Shown here piece after piece: positions 50,152 through 58,890 of a stretch of 64,000 bases of DNA (position 1 is the first letter of the stretch; every line of letters begins with the position of its first letter). Source of the DNA: Bacteroidales bacterium (GTDB lineage Bacteria; Bacteroidota; Bacteroidia; Bacteroidales; FEN-979); NCBI GenBank assembly GCA_023231065.1, contig JALNWE010000005.1:20138-84137 (forward strand), read 5' to 3'. The notes beneath the pieces are model-generated. The model saw only the letters and a list, made by a program, of their open reading frames with translations. It searched no databases and had not been told where the DNA came from. A program made the translations under genes and the position numbers.

Positions 50152-51102
50152 TTATTTTGTGATCGTGATATCCACAACTTTAACCCGGATATCCCTGTTG
50201 TGGATCCTGTTCTTTATCAACCATTTTTGGAAATCTTCCGAGGCTAAGGATTGTGGCAGTTTCCATCCGGATTGTTGTTCGGCCACTGTTAATTTTTCAG
50301 AACCGGAATTATCATTCATTCCCGGTTTGGGTATCGGGGTCTTTGAAAAAATCACGAAAAGACGGTTCTGATCCTGAACATTTTCGGCAGTCATTAGATA
50401 TTCATCCGTTTTAAAGGTCCCGGGAAAAGATGATTTATCACTTTCTTTCGAGAACAATATATATTTCTGATCTGCATTCACCGGGGCCCCATCTTCAAAT
50501 TGGCTTCCCATGGAGGCATAAGGGAACAATAACTGGCATTGTTTCCCATCGTCCAGGAAAACGGTCAGAAATCCACTGCCGGGACTGGTGAAATACAGAT
50601 AAAGCGGATCGTTATTTTTAAAATCGGTGGTTTTACATTTGGGATTGGTACAGGCCATTGGGTAGGATTCAAAATCATAGGTCGATTCACTGATTTCACG
50701 GGCCTTGATGGTAACAGTACAGGCAAGGTCCCGGATCTCGGCCTTTCTCCCATCCATTTCCTTTACTCCCCTGATCTCCCTGAATTCCTTTTTGACCACT
50801 TCAATTACTTCACCCTTCACCATGGTATTCGCAACCATATTGAAGGCGGTGGTGGTTTCCACCTGTTTCCCGGTCGTTATATTTTTCAGGTAAGTTGAAT
50901 TGCCCTGGATGACTGCCCTTCCGAAAGCTTGTTCCAGGGCATTGATAACAGCCGTTTCTTCAGCTTCTTTTTCAACCTGAAGACGGGATTTGGAATCGGG
51001 AAACTCCACCTGGGCAGCGCCTTCAACACGTACGATTTCGGTATTCTGACCGACAAGAAAAAGAGGCAGACATACAGAAAAGAGAAGCAAAGGAAATTTC
51101 AT
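50152..51102 (-). CDS. Exported DUF4384 protein with LPP20/FlgT-like N-terminal domain
   Basis: A 316-residue protein with a signal peptide (FPLLLFSVCLPLFLVGQ). Residues 20-135 resemble the LPP20/FlgT N-terminal fold (AEETAVINALEQAFGRAVIQ), and residues 160-260 are a DUF4384 domain (FYLYFTSPGSGFLTVFLDDG-like strands with CQLLFPY and FKTDEYLMTA), a module often found next to caspases or kinases in bacterial envelope genes. It is convergent with the caspase gene (11-base gap) rather than co-directional, but the theme match suggests a shared process. Its own -7 box TATCTTTG is at 51129-51136. Confidence 0.78.
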   Translation of the reverse strand: MKFPLLLFSVCLPLFLVGQNTEIVRVEGAAQVEFPDSKSRLQVEKEAEETAVINALEQAFGRAVIQGNSTYLKNITTGKQVETTTAFNMVANTMVKGEVIEVVKKEFREIRGVKEMDGRKAEIRDLACTVTIKAREISESTYDFESYPMACTNPKCKTTDFKNNDPLYLYFTSPGSGFLTVFLDDGKQCQLLFPYASMGSQFEDGAPVNADQKYILFSKESDKSSFPGTFKTDEYLMTAENVQDQNRLFVIFSKTPIPKPGMNDNSGSEKLTVAEQQSGWKLPQSLASEDFQKWLIKNRIHNRDIRVKVVDITITK

Positions 51103-51128
51103 AATTATTTTTTTAACTATTATTCCGA

Positions 51129-51136
51129 CAAAGATA
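51129..51136 (-). promoter_or_regulatory. Candidate -7 promoter box TATCTTTG for the DUF4384 gene
   Basis: Minus-strand TATCTTTG ends 26 bases before the start codon. No good -33 element is visible. Confidence 0.55.
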
Positions 51137-51172
51137 TATTAATACGCGTAAACCGGAAAATTTCATGCCTTG

Positions 51173-51203
51173 TTGGTCAATCTGTCTGATTTCTCTATCT
51201 TTG
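51173..51203 (+). promoter_or_regulatory. -33/-7 promoter of the M16 protease gene
   Basis: TTG at 51173-51175 and TATCTTTG at 51196-51203 are 20 bases apart, the consensus spacing. It supports ATG 51263 with a leader of about 53 bases and excludes the longer reading from 51170. Confidence 0.65.
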
Positions 51204-51262
51204 CATCCAGATCCTGCCTATGTTGCGATCCTTTGATAAGTAATTCCATAAACCCATTTGCT

Positions 51263-54175
51263 ATGAAAAAAGTGATTTTGTTCATGACCCTTTTCGCGTC
51301 AATTTTATTTGTGAACCCTGGCATTCAGGCTCAGAAAGTTTACCGGTACGATTCTGTCGCCGGTGATCCCCTTAAAGTCCGGATCTATACCCTGGATAAT
51401 GGATTGAAGGTTTACCTGACCATTTATAAGGATGCTCCCAGAATCCAGACTGCCATTGCTGTCCGTACAGGTAGTAAGAACGATCCTTCGGACAATACCG
51501 GGCTTTCGCATTACCTCGAACACATGATGTTCAAAGGGACCGATGAATTCGGCACCCGGGATTTTTCGAAAGAAAAACCGTTGCTCGATCAGATCCAGAA
51601 CACTTTTGAAGTATATAAAAAGACAACGGATACCTTGCAGCGGAAGATGATATATCATACCATCGACAGTCTTTCGGGGGTTGCGGCAACTTTTGCCATT
51701 GCCAATGAATATGATAAATTGTTGTCGGTGATCGGCGCCAAAGGGACGAATGCTTTCACTTCTTTTGAAGAAACAGTATATATCAACGATATTCCATCAA
51801 ATAAAATAGGCCAATGGCTTCAGATCGAAAAGGAGCGTTTTCAGGATCCCGTGTTCCGTTTGTTCCACACCGAATTGGAGACAGTTTATGAAGAGAAAAA
51901 TATGAGCCTCGACAATGATGATGATAAAGTATTTGAAGACCTTTTTGCCGGACTTTTCCAGAAAAATACCTATGGTACCCAAACCACGATCGGGACTGTT
52001 GAGCACCTGAAAAATCCTTCGCTCCTTTCACTCAGGAATTATTATAACTCCCGGTATGTCCCCAACAATATGGCCATTATTTTATCGGGCGATTTTAACC
52101 CTGACGAAGTGATCGGTCAGATCGATGCCACTTTCGGGCAATTGCCTTCCAAACCGGTTACCCCTTATGTCCCGGCAGTGGAATCCCCAATCAACCAGCC
52201 CATTGTAAAGGAAGTTGTCGGGCCTGATGCGGAATCAGTGACCATCGGTTACCGTCTTGGAGGGGCTGGGACAAAAGATGCTGATTTCGTGACGGTGTTT
52301 AACATGATCCTGAGCAACAGTACCGCCGGATTGATGGACCTGAACCTGAACCAGGCACAGAAAGTTCTGGAAGCAAGCGCTTTCTCTTATGTATTAAAAG
52401 ATTATTCCGTCAATATTTTTTCCGGAAAAGCCAAAGAAGGCCAATCACTTGAAGAGGTAAAGGATCTGGTAATGGCACAGATAGAGCTGGTCAAGAAAGG
52501 GGAATTCCCCGATTGGCTGATCCCGGCTATCATCAATGACATGAAACTGAGCGACATTAAAAAATCCGAATCCAATATGGGCCGTACCATGGAACTCATG
52601 GACGAGTTTATCAAGGAAATTCCGCATAAAGATATGGTGTCCAATGTTGATCGGCTTTCGAAAATTACAAAAAAGGAAATTGTGGAATTTGCCAATAAAA
52701 ACTATGGAAATAATTATGTGATCGTTTACAAACGGACCGGGCAACCCACGGAGACGAAAAAAGTGATGAAGCCAACGATCACACCGGTTACCATGAACCG
52801 TAATGACGAATCAGCCTTCCTGAAAACGATTGTAGCGGAACCAACCAAACCCATCGAACCTGTCTTTATTGATTATGACAAAGACATTCAGAAACTGGCT
52901 TTAAATAATAAGATTCCTCTGTTATACAAAGCCAACAAGGAAAATCAGACATTTTCCCTTTATTATTTCTTTGAAATGGGGACCAATGCTAACCGTGAAC
53001 TGGGTATTGCGCTCGATTACCTGAAATACCTGGGTACTTCAAAACTGACATCCAAAGAGATCCAGGAGGAATTTTACAAACTGGGATGCTCATTTAATGT
53101 AAACAGTTCCGATGTTGAAGTTTGGGTTTCGCTGGATGGCCTGAGTGAAAACATGGCCAAATCAGTTGCCCTTTTTGAATCCTTACTTTCTGATGTACAA
53201 CCCAATAAACCTGCTCTCGATAATCTGGTAGCCGATATCAAAAAACGTCGCGATGATGATAAATTATCCAAGCAGGCCATCCTCTGGCAGGCTTTATACA
53301 ACTATGGTGTATATGGGGAAAAATCACCCTTCACCAATATTCTTTCTGATGTGGAGCTGGATGCCCTGAAAGCCGAAGATCTTGTCGGCCTGATAAAAGG
53401 ATTATGCTCCTTCCAGCATAAAATTCTCTATTACGGGCCTCAGACGGCTCCGGCGCTGATCAGTTTGTTGAACAAGGAACATAAGGTCCCCGGAGTCATG
53501 AAACCCGTTCCGGTAGCTCAACGGTTTGAACAAAAGTCAACCAATGTCACCAAGGTTTACCCAGTCGATTACAATATGAAACAGGTTGAGATCATCATGC
53601 TTTCCAAGTCGGATCCATATACCAAAGACTTGATCCCGGTGGTCCGTTTATTTAATGAATATTTTGGGGGTAGTATGAATTCTATCGTTTTCCAGGAGAT
53701 CCGCGAATCTAAAGGGTTAGCTTACAGCGCTTATGCAGGATACCGCGTTCCTGCCCAACCCTATCAGAACTTTTACCTGTTTTCGTACATCGGGACACAA
53801 ATCGATAAATTACCCGAAGCCATGAAAGCCATGATGGGCATTTTCAACAATATGCCTGAAAGCGAAAAAGCCCTGAATTCTTCAAAAGAGGCTATCATTA
53901 ATAAGATCCGGACTGAGCGGATAACCAAGGCCCAGGTGCTTTTTAATTATTTGAATGCTCAGAAATTTGGGTTGACTTATGATATCCGGAAAGATGTTTT
54001 TGAGAAAGTTCCTGCCATGACCTTTGCTGACCTGAAGACATTCCAGGAAAAATATATCAAAGACAAGAATTTCAACATCATGGTACTAGGCAAGAAATCA
54101 GAGCTGGATGTACAAACGCTCGGAACTTATGGGCAGGTGCAACCTCTGGACCTGAAGGACGTATTTGGATATTAA
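51263..54175 (+). CDS. M16-family zinc protease, double-unit
   Basis: A 970-residue exported peptidase of the insulinase/pitrilysin family with a signal peptide (MKKVILFMTLFASILFVNPG) ending near IQAQ. The inverted zinc motif is HYLEH (H83, E86, H87), with the downstream Glu in ETVYEEKNMSLD. The first unit covers about residues 40-470; the second, inactive unit about 560-950 ends with a GSMNSIVFQEIRESKGLAYS segment that in this family grips the substrate. It probably degrades peptides in the periplasm. Its stop overlaps the stop of the convergent ClC gene by four bases. Confidence 0.94.
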   Translation: MKKVILFMTLFASILFVNPGIQAQKVYRYDSVAGDPLKVRIYTLDNGLKVYLTIYKDAPRIQTAIAVRTGSKNDPSDNTGLSHYLEHMMFKGTDEFGTRDFSKEKPLLDQIQNTFEVYKKTTDTLQRKMIYHTIDSLSGVAATFAIANEYDKLLSVIGAKGTNAFTSFEETVYINDIPSNKIGQWLQIEKERFQDPVFRLFHTELETVYEEKNMSLDNDDDKVFEDLFAGLFQKNTYGTQTTIGTVEHLKNPSLLSLRNYYNSRYVPNNMAIILSGDFNPDEVIGQIDATFGQLPSKPVTPYVPAVESPINQPIVKEVVGPDAESVTIGYRLGGAGTKDADFVTVFNMILSNSTAGLMDLNLNQAQKVLEASAFSYVLKDYSVNIFSGKAKEGQSLEEVKDLVMAQIELVKKGEFPDWLIPAIINDMKLSDIKKSESNMGRTMELMDEFIKEIPHKDMVSNVDRLSKITKKEIVEFANKNYGNNYVIVYKRTGQPTETKKVMKPTITPVTMNRNDESAFLKTIVAEPTKPIEPVFIDYDKDIQKLALNNKIPLLYKANKENQTFSLYYFFEMGTNANRELGIALDYLKYLGTSKLTSKEIQEEFYKLGCSFNVNSSDVEVWVSLDGLSENMAKSVALFESLLSDVQPNKPALDNLVADIKKRRDDDKLSKQAILWQALYNYGVYGEKSPFTNILSDVELDALKAEDLVGLIKGLCSFQHKILYYGPQTAPALISLLNKEHKVPGVMKPVPVAQRFEQKSTNVTKVYPVDYNMKQVEIIMLSKSDPYTKDLIPVVRLFNEYFGGSMNSIVFQEIRESKGLAYSAYAGYRVPAQPYQNFYLFSYIGTQIDKLPEAMKAMMGIFNNMPESEKALNSSKEAIINKIRTERITKAQVLFNYLNAQKFGLTYDIRKDVFEKVPAMTFADLKTFQEKYIKDKNFNIMVLGKKSELDVQTLGTYGQVQPLDLKDVFGY

Positions 54176-55944
54176 TCTTCCGAAAATTTCCTGAGCATCT
54201 CCCTGTATTGTGAAAAAACCTTGGCACGGGATATAAATCCCAGGTATTTGCCATTTTTAAGTACGGGAAGGTTATACCGGTCACTTTGTTCAAATAGCTG
54301 AACAACCGTTTCCACCGAATCATCCGGATCGATGCTGCAATCGGGAACTGACATCACGTCTTTAACATAGGTGACATCATACAGGGATTGGTCAAACATG
54401 ATCTGGCGGATGGCATCAAGCATCACGATCCCATCGAAATTTCCGTCGGCATCAACGACCGGAAAAACATTTCTGGAAGCCCTGGCAACAACTTTCACCA
54501 GCTCGCCCAGGGTGGCGTCGGGGTGAATGGCCGTAAAATTGGTTTCTATCAGCTGCCGGGAACTCATGAAAAACAGCACGGCCTTGTCTTTGTCATGGGT
54601 GATCAGCTCTTTACGCGCAGCAAGCTGACGGGCATAGATGGAATGGCTTTCAAAAATATGCGAGGTAAGGTAGGACATAGCCGATACAATGATCAGAGGG
54701 GTGAGGAGCTGATATCCACCTGTGATCTCAGCGATGAGGAATATGGCGGTAAGCGGGGCGTGCATCACACCAGCCATTACGCCTGCCATTCCGACCAATG
54801 AAAAGTTACTGAGTGAAATGTTGAATCCAAAAATCGTATTGAGAAAACTGGCGAAGAAAAATCCACAGATAGCCCCCACGAAAATGGATGGCGCAAAAGT
54901 CCCGCCAATGCCTCCGCTTCCCTGTGTTACGGCCATGGCAACTACCTTCGTCAGGATCAATCCAAAAATTACAAGGAGGAACAACCAGTGGTTATCTTTT
55001 AAAGGGCCAAACAGGGACGGGTTGCCTATGATCTCCCCGTGCCCGTTGATCACAGATTTCAATACGGTATAACCTTCACCGAACAACGACGGATAGGCAA
55101 AAATCAAAACCGCTAACAAGATACCTGAAATAAAAACCCGGGTGGGAACCGATAGTTTTTTTAACCAGTTTTCAATGACGATACTGCCCCGGATGAAATA
55201 AACAGAAACCAGCCCTGTAAAGATCCCCAGCAGAAGGAAAAAGGGAATATGTTGTAAAATAAACGGGCTGTTCAGGGTAAACGAAAACAGGACTTCATTC
55301 CCCATCAGCAGGAAAGAGACCAGCGAAGCCGAAACGGTAGCGATAAGCAAGGGAATGATAGTCGTTGTGGTAAGGTCAAGCATCAGAATCTCCAGGACAA
55401 AAATGGCTCCGGCAATGGGAGCTTCAAAAATCCCGGAGATAGCGCCGGCAGCCCCGCATCCGATCATTAATGTCCGGGTCTTATAATCAAGTCTGAAGAT
55501 CCTTGCCAGGTTGGAGCCGATGGCCGAACCGGAAAGGACAATGGGCGCCTCGGGCCCCACCGATCCCCCAAAGCCAAGGGTCAACGTGCAGGCTACCAAG
55601 GAGGAAAAAGCATTATGCGCTTTGATGTAACTGTTGCTTTTCGATATGGCATATAATACTTTACTTACGCCATGGCTGATATTGTCTTTGACAATGAATT
55701 TTATGAAAAGTAAGGTCAGGATAATCCCAATAACAGGAAAAGCCAGGTAGAGATAATAAATGCCATGATAGCTAAATCCATTGGTCAGGAAGTAATTGGT
55801 ATAATAGAGCGTGTTTTTCAATGCCACCGCGGCCAGTCCGCTTCCGATCCCGACCAAAACGCTCAGTATCAATACAAATTGACGTCGTTTGATATGGCGT
55901 AGCCGCCACACATATAATTTTCCGGTAATGGATTTTGGGGCCAT
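54172..55944 (-). CDS. ClC-family chloride channel/transporter with CBS pair
   Basis: A 590-residue ClC protein with about 10-12 hydrophobic segments in residues 20-440. The selectivity-filter regions GFGGSVGPEAPIVLSGSAIG and GSGGIGGTFAPSIFVGA are present; the glutamate in GPEAP is the external gate. Two CBS domains (about 465-585, starting NFTAIHPDATLGELV) may bind adenine nucleotides and regulate gating. Whether it is a H+/Cl- exchanger or a channel cannot be told by eye. It follows the metallopeptidase gene after 42 bases on the same strand and may be co-transcribed. Confidence 0.93.
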   Translation of the reverse strand: MAPKSITGKLYVWRLRHIKRRQFVLILSVLVGIGSGLAAVALKNTLYYTNYFLTNGFSYHGIYYLYLAFPVIGIILTLLFIKFIVKDNISHGVSKVLYAISKSNSYIKAHNAFSSLVACTLTLGFGGSVGPEAPIVLSGSAIGSNLARIFRLDYKTRTLMIGCGAAGAISGIFEAPIAGAIFVLEILMLDLTTTTIIPLLIATVSASLVSFLLMGNEVLFSFTLNSPFILQHIPFFLLLGIFTGLVSVYFIRGSIVIENWLKKLSVPTRVFISGILLAVLIFAYPSLFGEGYTVLKSVINGHGEIIGNPSLFGPLKDNHWLFLLVIFGLILTKVVAMAVTQGSGGIGGTFAPSIFVGAICGFFFASFLNTIFGFNISLSNFSLVGMAGVMAGVMHAPLTAIFLIAEITGGYQLLTPLIIVSAMSYLTSHIFESHSIYARQLAARKELITHDKDKAVLFFMSSRQLIETNFTAIHPDATLGELVKVVARASRNVFPVVDADGNFDGIVMLDAIRQIMFDQSLYDVTYVKDVMSVPDCSIDPDDSVETVVQLFEQSDRYNLPVLKNGKYLGFISRAKVFSQYREMLRKFSED

Positions 55945-55986
55945 TTATGGTACAAACCTACAGAATTATTGTGATAACAGGTATTA

Positions 55987-58890
55987 TTAAGGAACAGATA
56001 TTGAATACAGGAATTCAAATCCCCAATCTCCGTTGCCGGGGAAATACAGGCTCCGTACACCCATCTCAACAGGGCCTGCGAAACGAAGCAGGTGAAAATC
56101 AGCTGTTAATTCCCCTCCCATAGATTGATAAGTGTTGATGGTTTTTGGATTCAGGCCATTGGCCCAGTCGTAAAAAAGATTTAATTTCAGCCGTTTCAGG
56201 TAAATTACTGAACCAGCGCTGAAATCAGGATACCAAAAAGGGAGCATATAGTTGATCTGAACACTGACCAGATCCTGATCATAATTATCCGAATATCCCC
56301 TGGGATATGCTATGATATTCGCAAAAGAATATGACAATTTCTCGTTTTCGTTCCGGTTTTGATACGCCCCATATATCCATAATCCCTGATGCCGTAAGAT
56401 ACCCGGAAAATAGAGATTGGCTTCGGCTGCAAAGATCGAACCCATATCATTACCACCAAAAGGGGTGTTTCTGAAATTGATTTCAATGGCTTGCCCAAAG
56501 GGCGAATAAATATCTTTCTGGCTGGAACGCAGATACTGAGCGGCCGTTAAACGGTAGTCCATCGAAAGGATATTCCCATTTGTGAACGTTTCAGGGGTGG
56601 TTGCAAGATGTCGGATACCGATCAGCGATGCCCCGATCATGGGTTGCAGGGAACGGTTGTACTTTCCATGGGTAAAGTTCCAGGGGATCCCGATATTTAC
56701 TTTGAAGTTTGTTTCCTGCCAGGTAAAACGATGTTTTTCCATGTTTACTTTATACCTGGTATAACCGGCGCGGTTTCCGATATCGAAACGAAAAGTTAAT
56801 ACCGGGTACCATCCTTTATAACTGATATCGGCATAAAATTTTCCCGTCCTTTCGTTGAGATCATATTCCCACCCGGCCCCGGCAAATAAAGTACTCAATG
56901 TGTTTTGCGACAGTGCCATGACTCCCGGATGAAAGGTCAGGTTATTGACATTGAATGAAACCGGGGCCCAACTGTGAGGGTTAAAAAGATGGGCGATTTT
57001 ACTGTATTTTTTGGTCGGATAAATTTTACCAGCTATGGAATCGCGCGTGAGTGAATAATCATCTGACTTGTTCATCTTATATATGTTCCGGATCAAAATA
57101 CTGTCCTGGATATTGGCCTTCTCCTGGACTGCCAGCGGTTTATATAACTGTATGGAATGGTCCTTCACCTGCTGCAGCGGGATCCACGTGGCAGTATCGA
57201 TCGGTATTTCGACCACCATCATCCCGTCTGATGTATAATCCGAATAGATCATGTGCTTTCTATCCGAAGTGAAATCCGGGTCCATCGCGGCAAACCGGGC
57301 GGAGGTAATCCGGTAAATGGCATGGGAAATGGTATCCAGCGCGTAAAGGTCTTCAATTCCCGAATAATCAACACTATATATAAGATACTGGTTGAAAAAA
57401 TATCCAGGGCCATTCAATTCATTATAAACCGGATGGATGAGATGGGTGATCGTTCCGGTAGCCGTGTCGAGGACTGCAACGGTTTCACCTTTTTCCGTGA
57501 GCAAGGTAAAAACGATCCTTTTGGAGTCAGGATACCAGTTGGGTGTTATAGCAGCTCCATATCCCGGTATCGGATACTGCCTGAGAAGCTTTCCGGACGG
57601 AACCTCCAGAATGTCGATGAAGTTTTGGTTGGCAGGAGAAACATTGACCACTGCAATCCTGTCGCCTGCAACATTGAGGACCGGTGAAAAATACCTGGTT
57701 TTTCGGGTTAACTGGTGGATTTTTCCTGTCTTGAAATTGTAGGTTCTTATTTCTCCATATGTACGGTTTGCCCAACGATGGTCCCTTTCTTCTTCTGACC
57801 AGGCTAAATAATCTCCCCCGATAGAAGTAGTTCCGCTGTTATGCTTTCCGGGAGTCAGTAAGATTTTCTCATTCCCGGTTTTACGGTCAACAAGCATGTA
57901 TCGCGTTACATCATCCATGCTGAATTTTTCGACCAGGATGGTGGAATCGTTGAATACCAATGGGTGATTATAAAGAACGTAATTCTTCGGATCCCGTTTT
58001 GTAATCAGACGGATATCAGGATGATGAACGGCATTAAGTTGTTGTCGCCAGCCGCTGTCAAGGTCAGCCAGCGATTGTTTATAGAGTTGTGTTTTCCATA
58101 ATCCCGTTATCTTATGAATGCCACTGTTGAATGGGACTGCCATAAAAGGATATTTGGCTACGCGGTCGATCGCCTCTTCCCATACCCTGATGCTATACTT
58201 TTCCCTTGCTTTTCCGACAATGAAATATCCTAGTGAGTAAGAATCCGGAACGAAGGTTTTATAGGAGCCCAGGGTTGCTTTATCATAGGAATAAGGTCCT
58301 TTTTCGACGATCTGGGCCCTGAGTGTGCTTTCAAAAAGGGCGGAACGCCCCCGGCCGGTTTTGCTTAACGCCGTTTCAGTCACAGTGGCGTCTCCCTCAA
58401 GAAACCATGAAGGGACATACAAACCCAGGATCCCGCCTATGATCTGTTCCCCGAAAACATAATAAAGCGCTTTTGAAAATCCCTGGTTGATCTTACTGAT
58501 CTGGATGGCATGCCGGTACTCATGAATGGTTAATTGCTCAAGCCATTCTTCAGGATAGGTGGATTGTGGATCGCATGGATAGAATTCAACCCGTTTAGGG
58601 GCCCAGACAGTGACGCCGTTCGAGGCCGTCGATTGCGTATGCAGGATGAAAGGGATCCGCGGAACTTTTGCCGGAAGGCTATATGTTTCATTGCGGCAAA
58701 CAACATCCAGGATATTAGCAAGATATTGGGCTTTTATTTCATAATTATCAGGATAAACCAGCCTGTAGCGATCCGTTTTTATCTGACGCCAATGAACAGA
58801 AGCCGGATCTTCTCCGGTCGTATAATATTGTGAAAATGCAGGATGACTGAAAAGTGTTATCAGGCAAATTCCGAGAAAGAATTTTTTCAT
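55987..58890 (-). CDS. Outer-membrane metallopeptidase / beta-propeller / beta-barrel fusion
   Basis: A 967-residue protein. A signal peptide (MKKFFLGICLITLFSHPAFS) precedes a gluzincin-type peptidase domain (residues 30-290) with HEYRH (H123, E124, H127) and the third ligand in WFLEGDA (E165), as in peptidase MA-like proteins. Residues 300-600 show TolB/WD40-like propeller blades (GNEKILLTPGKH, YPDSKRIVFTLLTEKG). The last 330 residues alternate like an outer-membrane barrel and end in FLYSISVP. The start ATG overlaps the stop of the upstream PKD-repeat gene by one base, so the two are translationally coupled. A secreted or surface protease anchored by its own barrel is the simplest reading; the substrate is unknown. 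Confidence 0.82.
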   Translation of the reverse strand: MKKFFLGICLITLFSHPAFSQYYTTGEDPASVHWRQIKTDRYRLVYPDNYEIKAQYLANILDVVCRNETYSLPAKVPRIPFILHTQSTASNGVTVWAPKRVEFYPCDPQSTYPEEWLEQLTIHEYRHAIQISKINQGFSKALYYVFGEQIIGGILGLYVPSWFLEGDATVTETALSKTGRGRSALFESTLRAQIVEKGPYSYDKATLGSYKTFVPDSYSLGYFIVGKAREKYSIRVWEEAIDRVAKYPFMAVPFNSGIHKITGLWKTQLYKQSLADLDSGWRQQLNAVHHPDIRLITKRDPKNYVLYNHPLVFNDSTILVEKFSMDDVTRYMLVDRKTGNEKILLTPGKHNSGTTSIGGDYLAWSEEERDHRWANRTYGEIRTYNFKTGKIHQLTRKTRYFSPVLNVAGDRIAVVNVSPANQNFIDILEVPSGKLLRQYPIPGYGAAITPNWYPDSKRIVFTLLTEKGETVAVLDTATGTITHLIHPVYNELNGPGYFFNQYLIYSVDYSGIEDLYALDTISHAIYRITSARFAAMDPDFTSDRKHMIYSDYTSDGMMVVEIPIDTATWIPLQQVKDHSIQLYKPLAVQEKANIQDSILIRNIYKMNKSDDYSLTRDSIAGKIYPTKKYSKIAHLFNPHSWAPVSFNVNNLTFHPGVMALSQNTLSTLFAGAGWEYDLNERTGKFYADISYKGWYPVLTFRFDIGNRAGYTRYKVNMEKHRFTWQETNFKVNIGIPWNFTHGKYNRSLQPMIGASLIGIRHLATTPETFTNGNILSMDYRLTAAQYLRSSQKDIYSPFGQAIEINFRNTPFGGNDMGSIFAAEANLYFPGILRHQGLWIYGAYQNRNENEKLSYSFANIIAYPRGYSDNYDQDLVSVQINYMLPFWYPDFSAGSVIYLKRLKLNLFYDWANGLNPKTINTYQSMGGELTADFHLLRFAGPVEMGVRSLYFPGNGDWGFEFLYSISVP

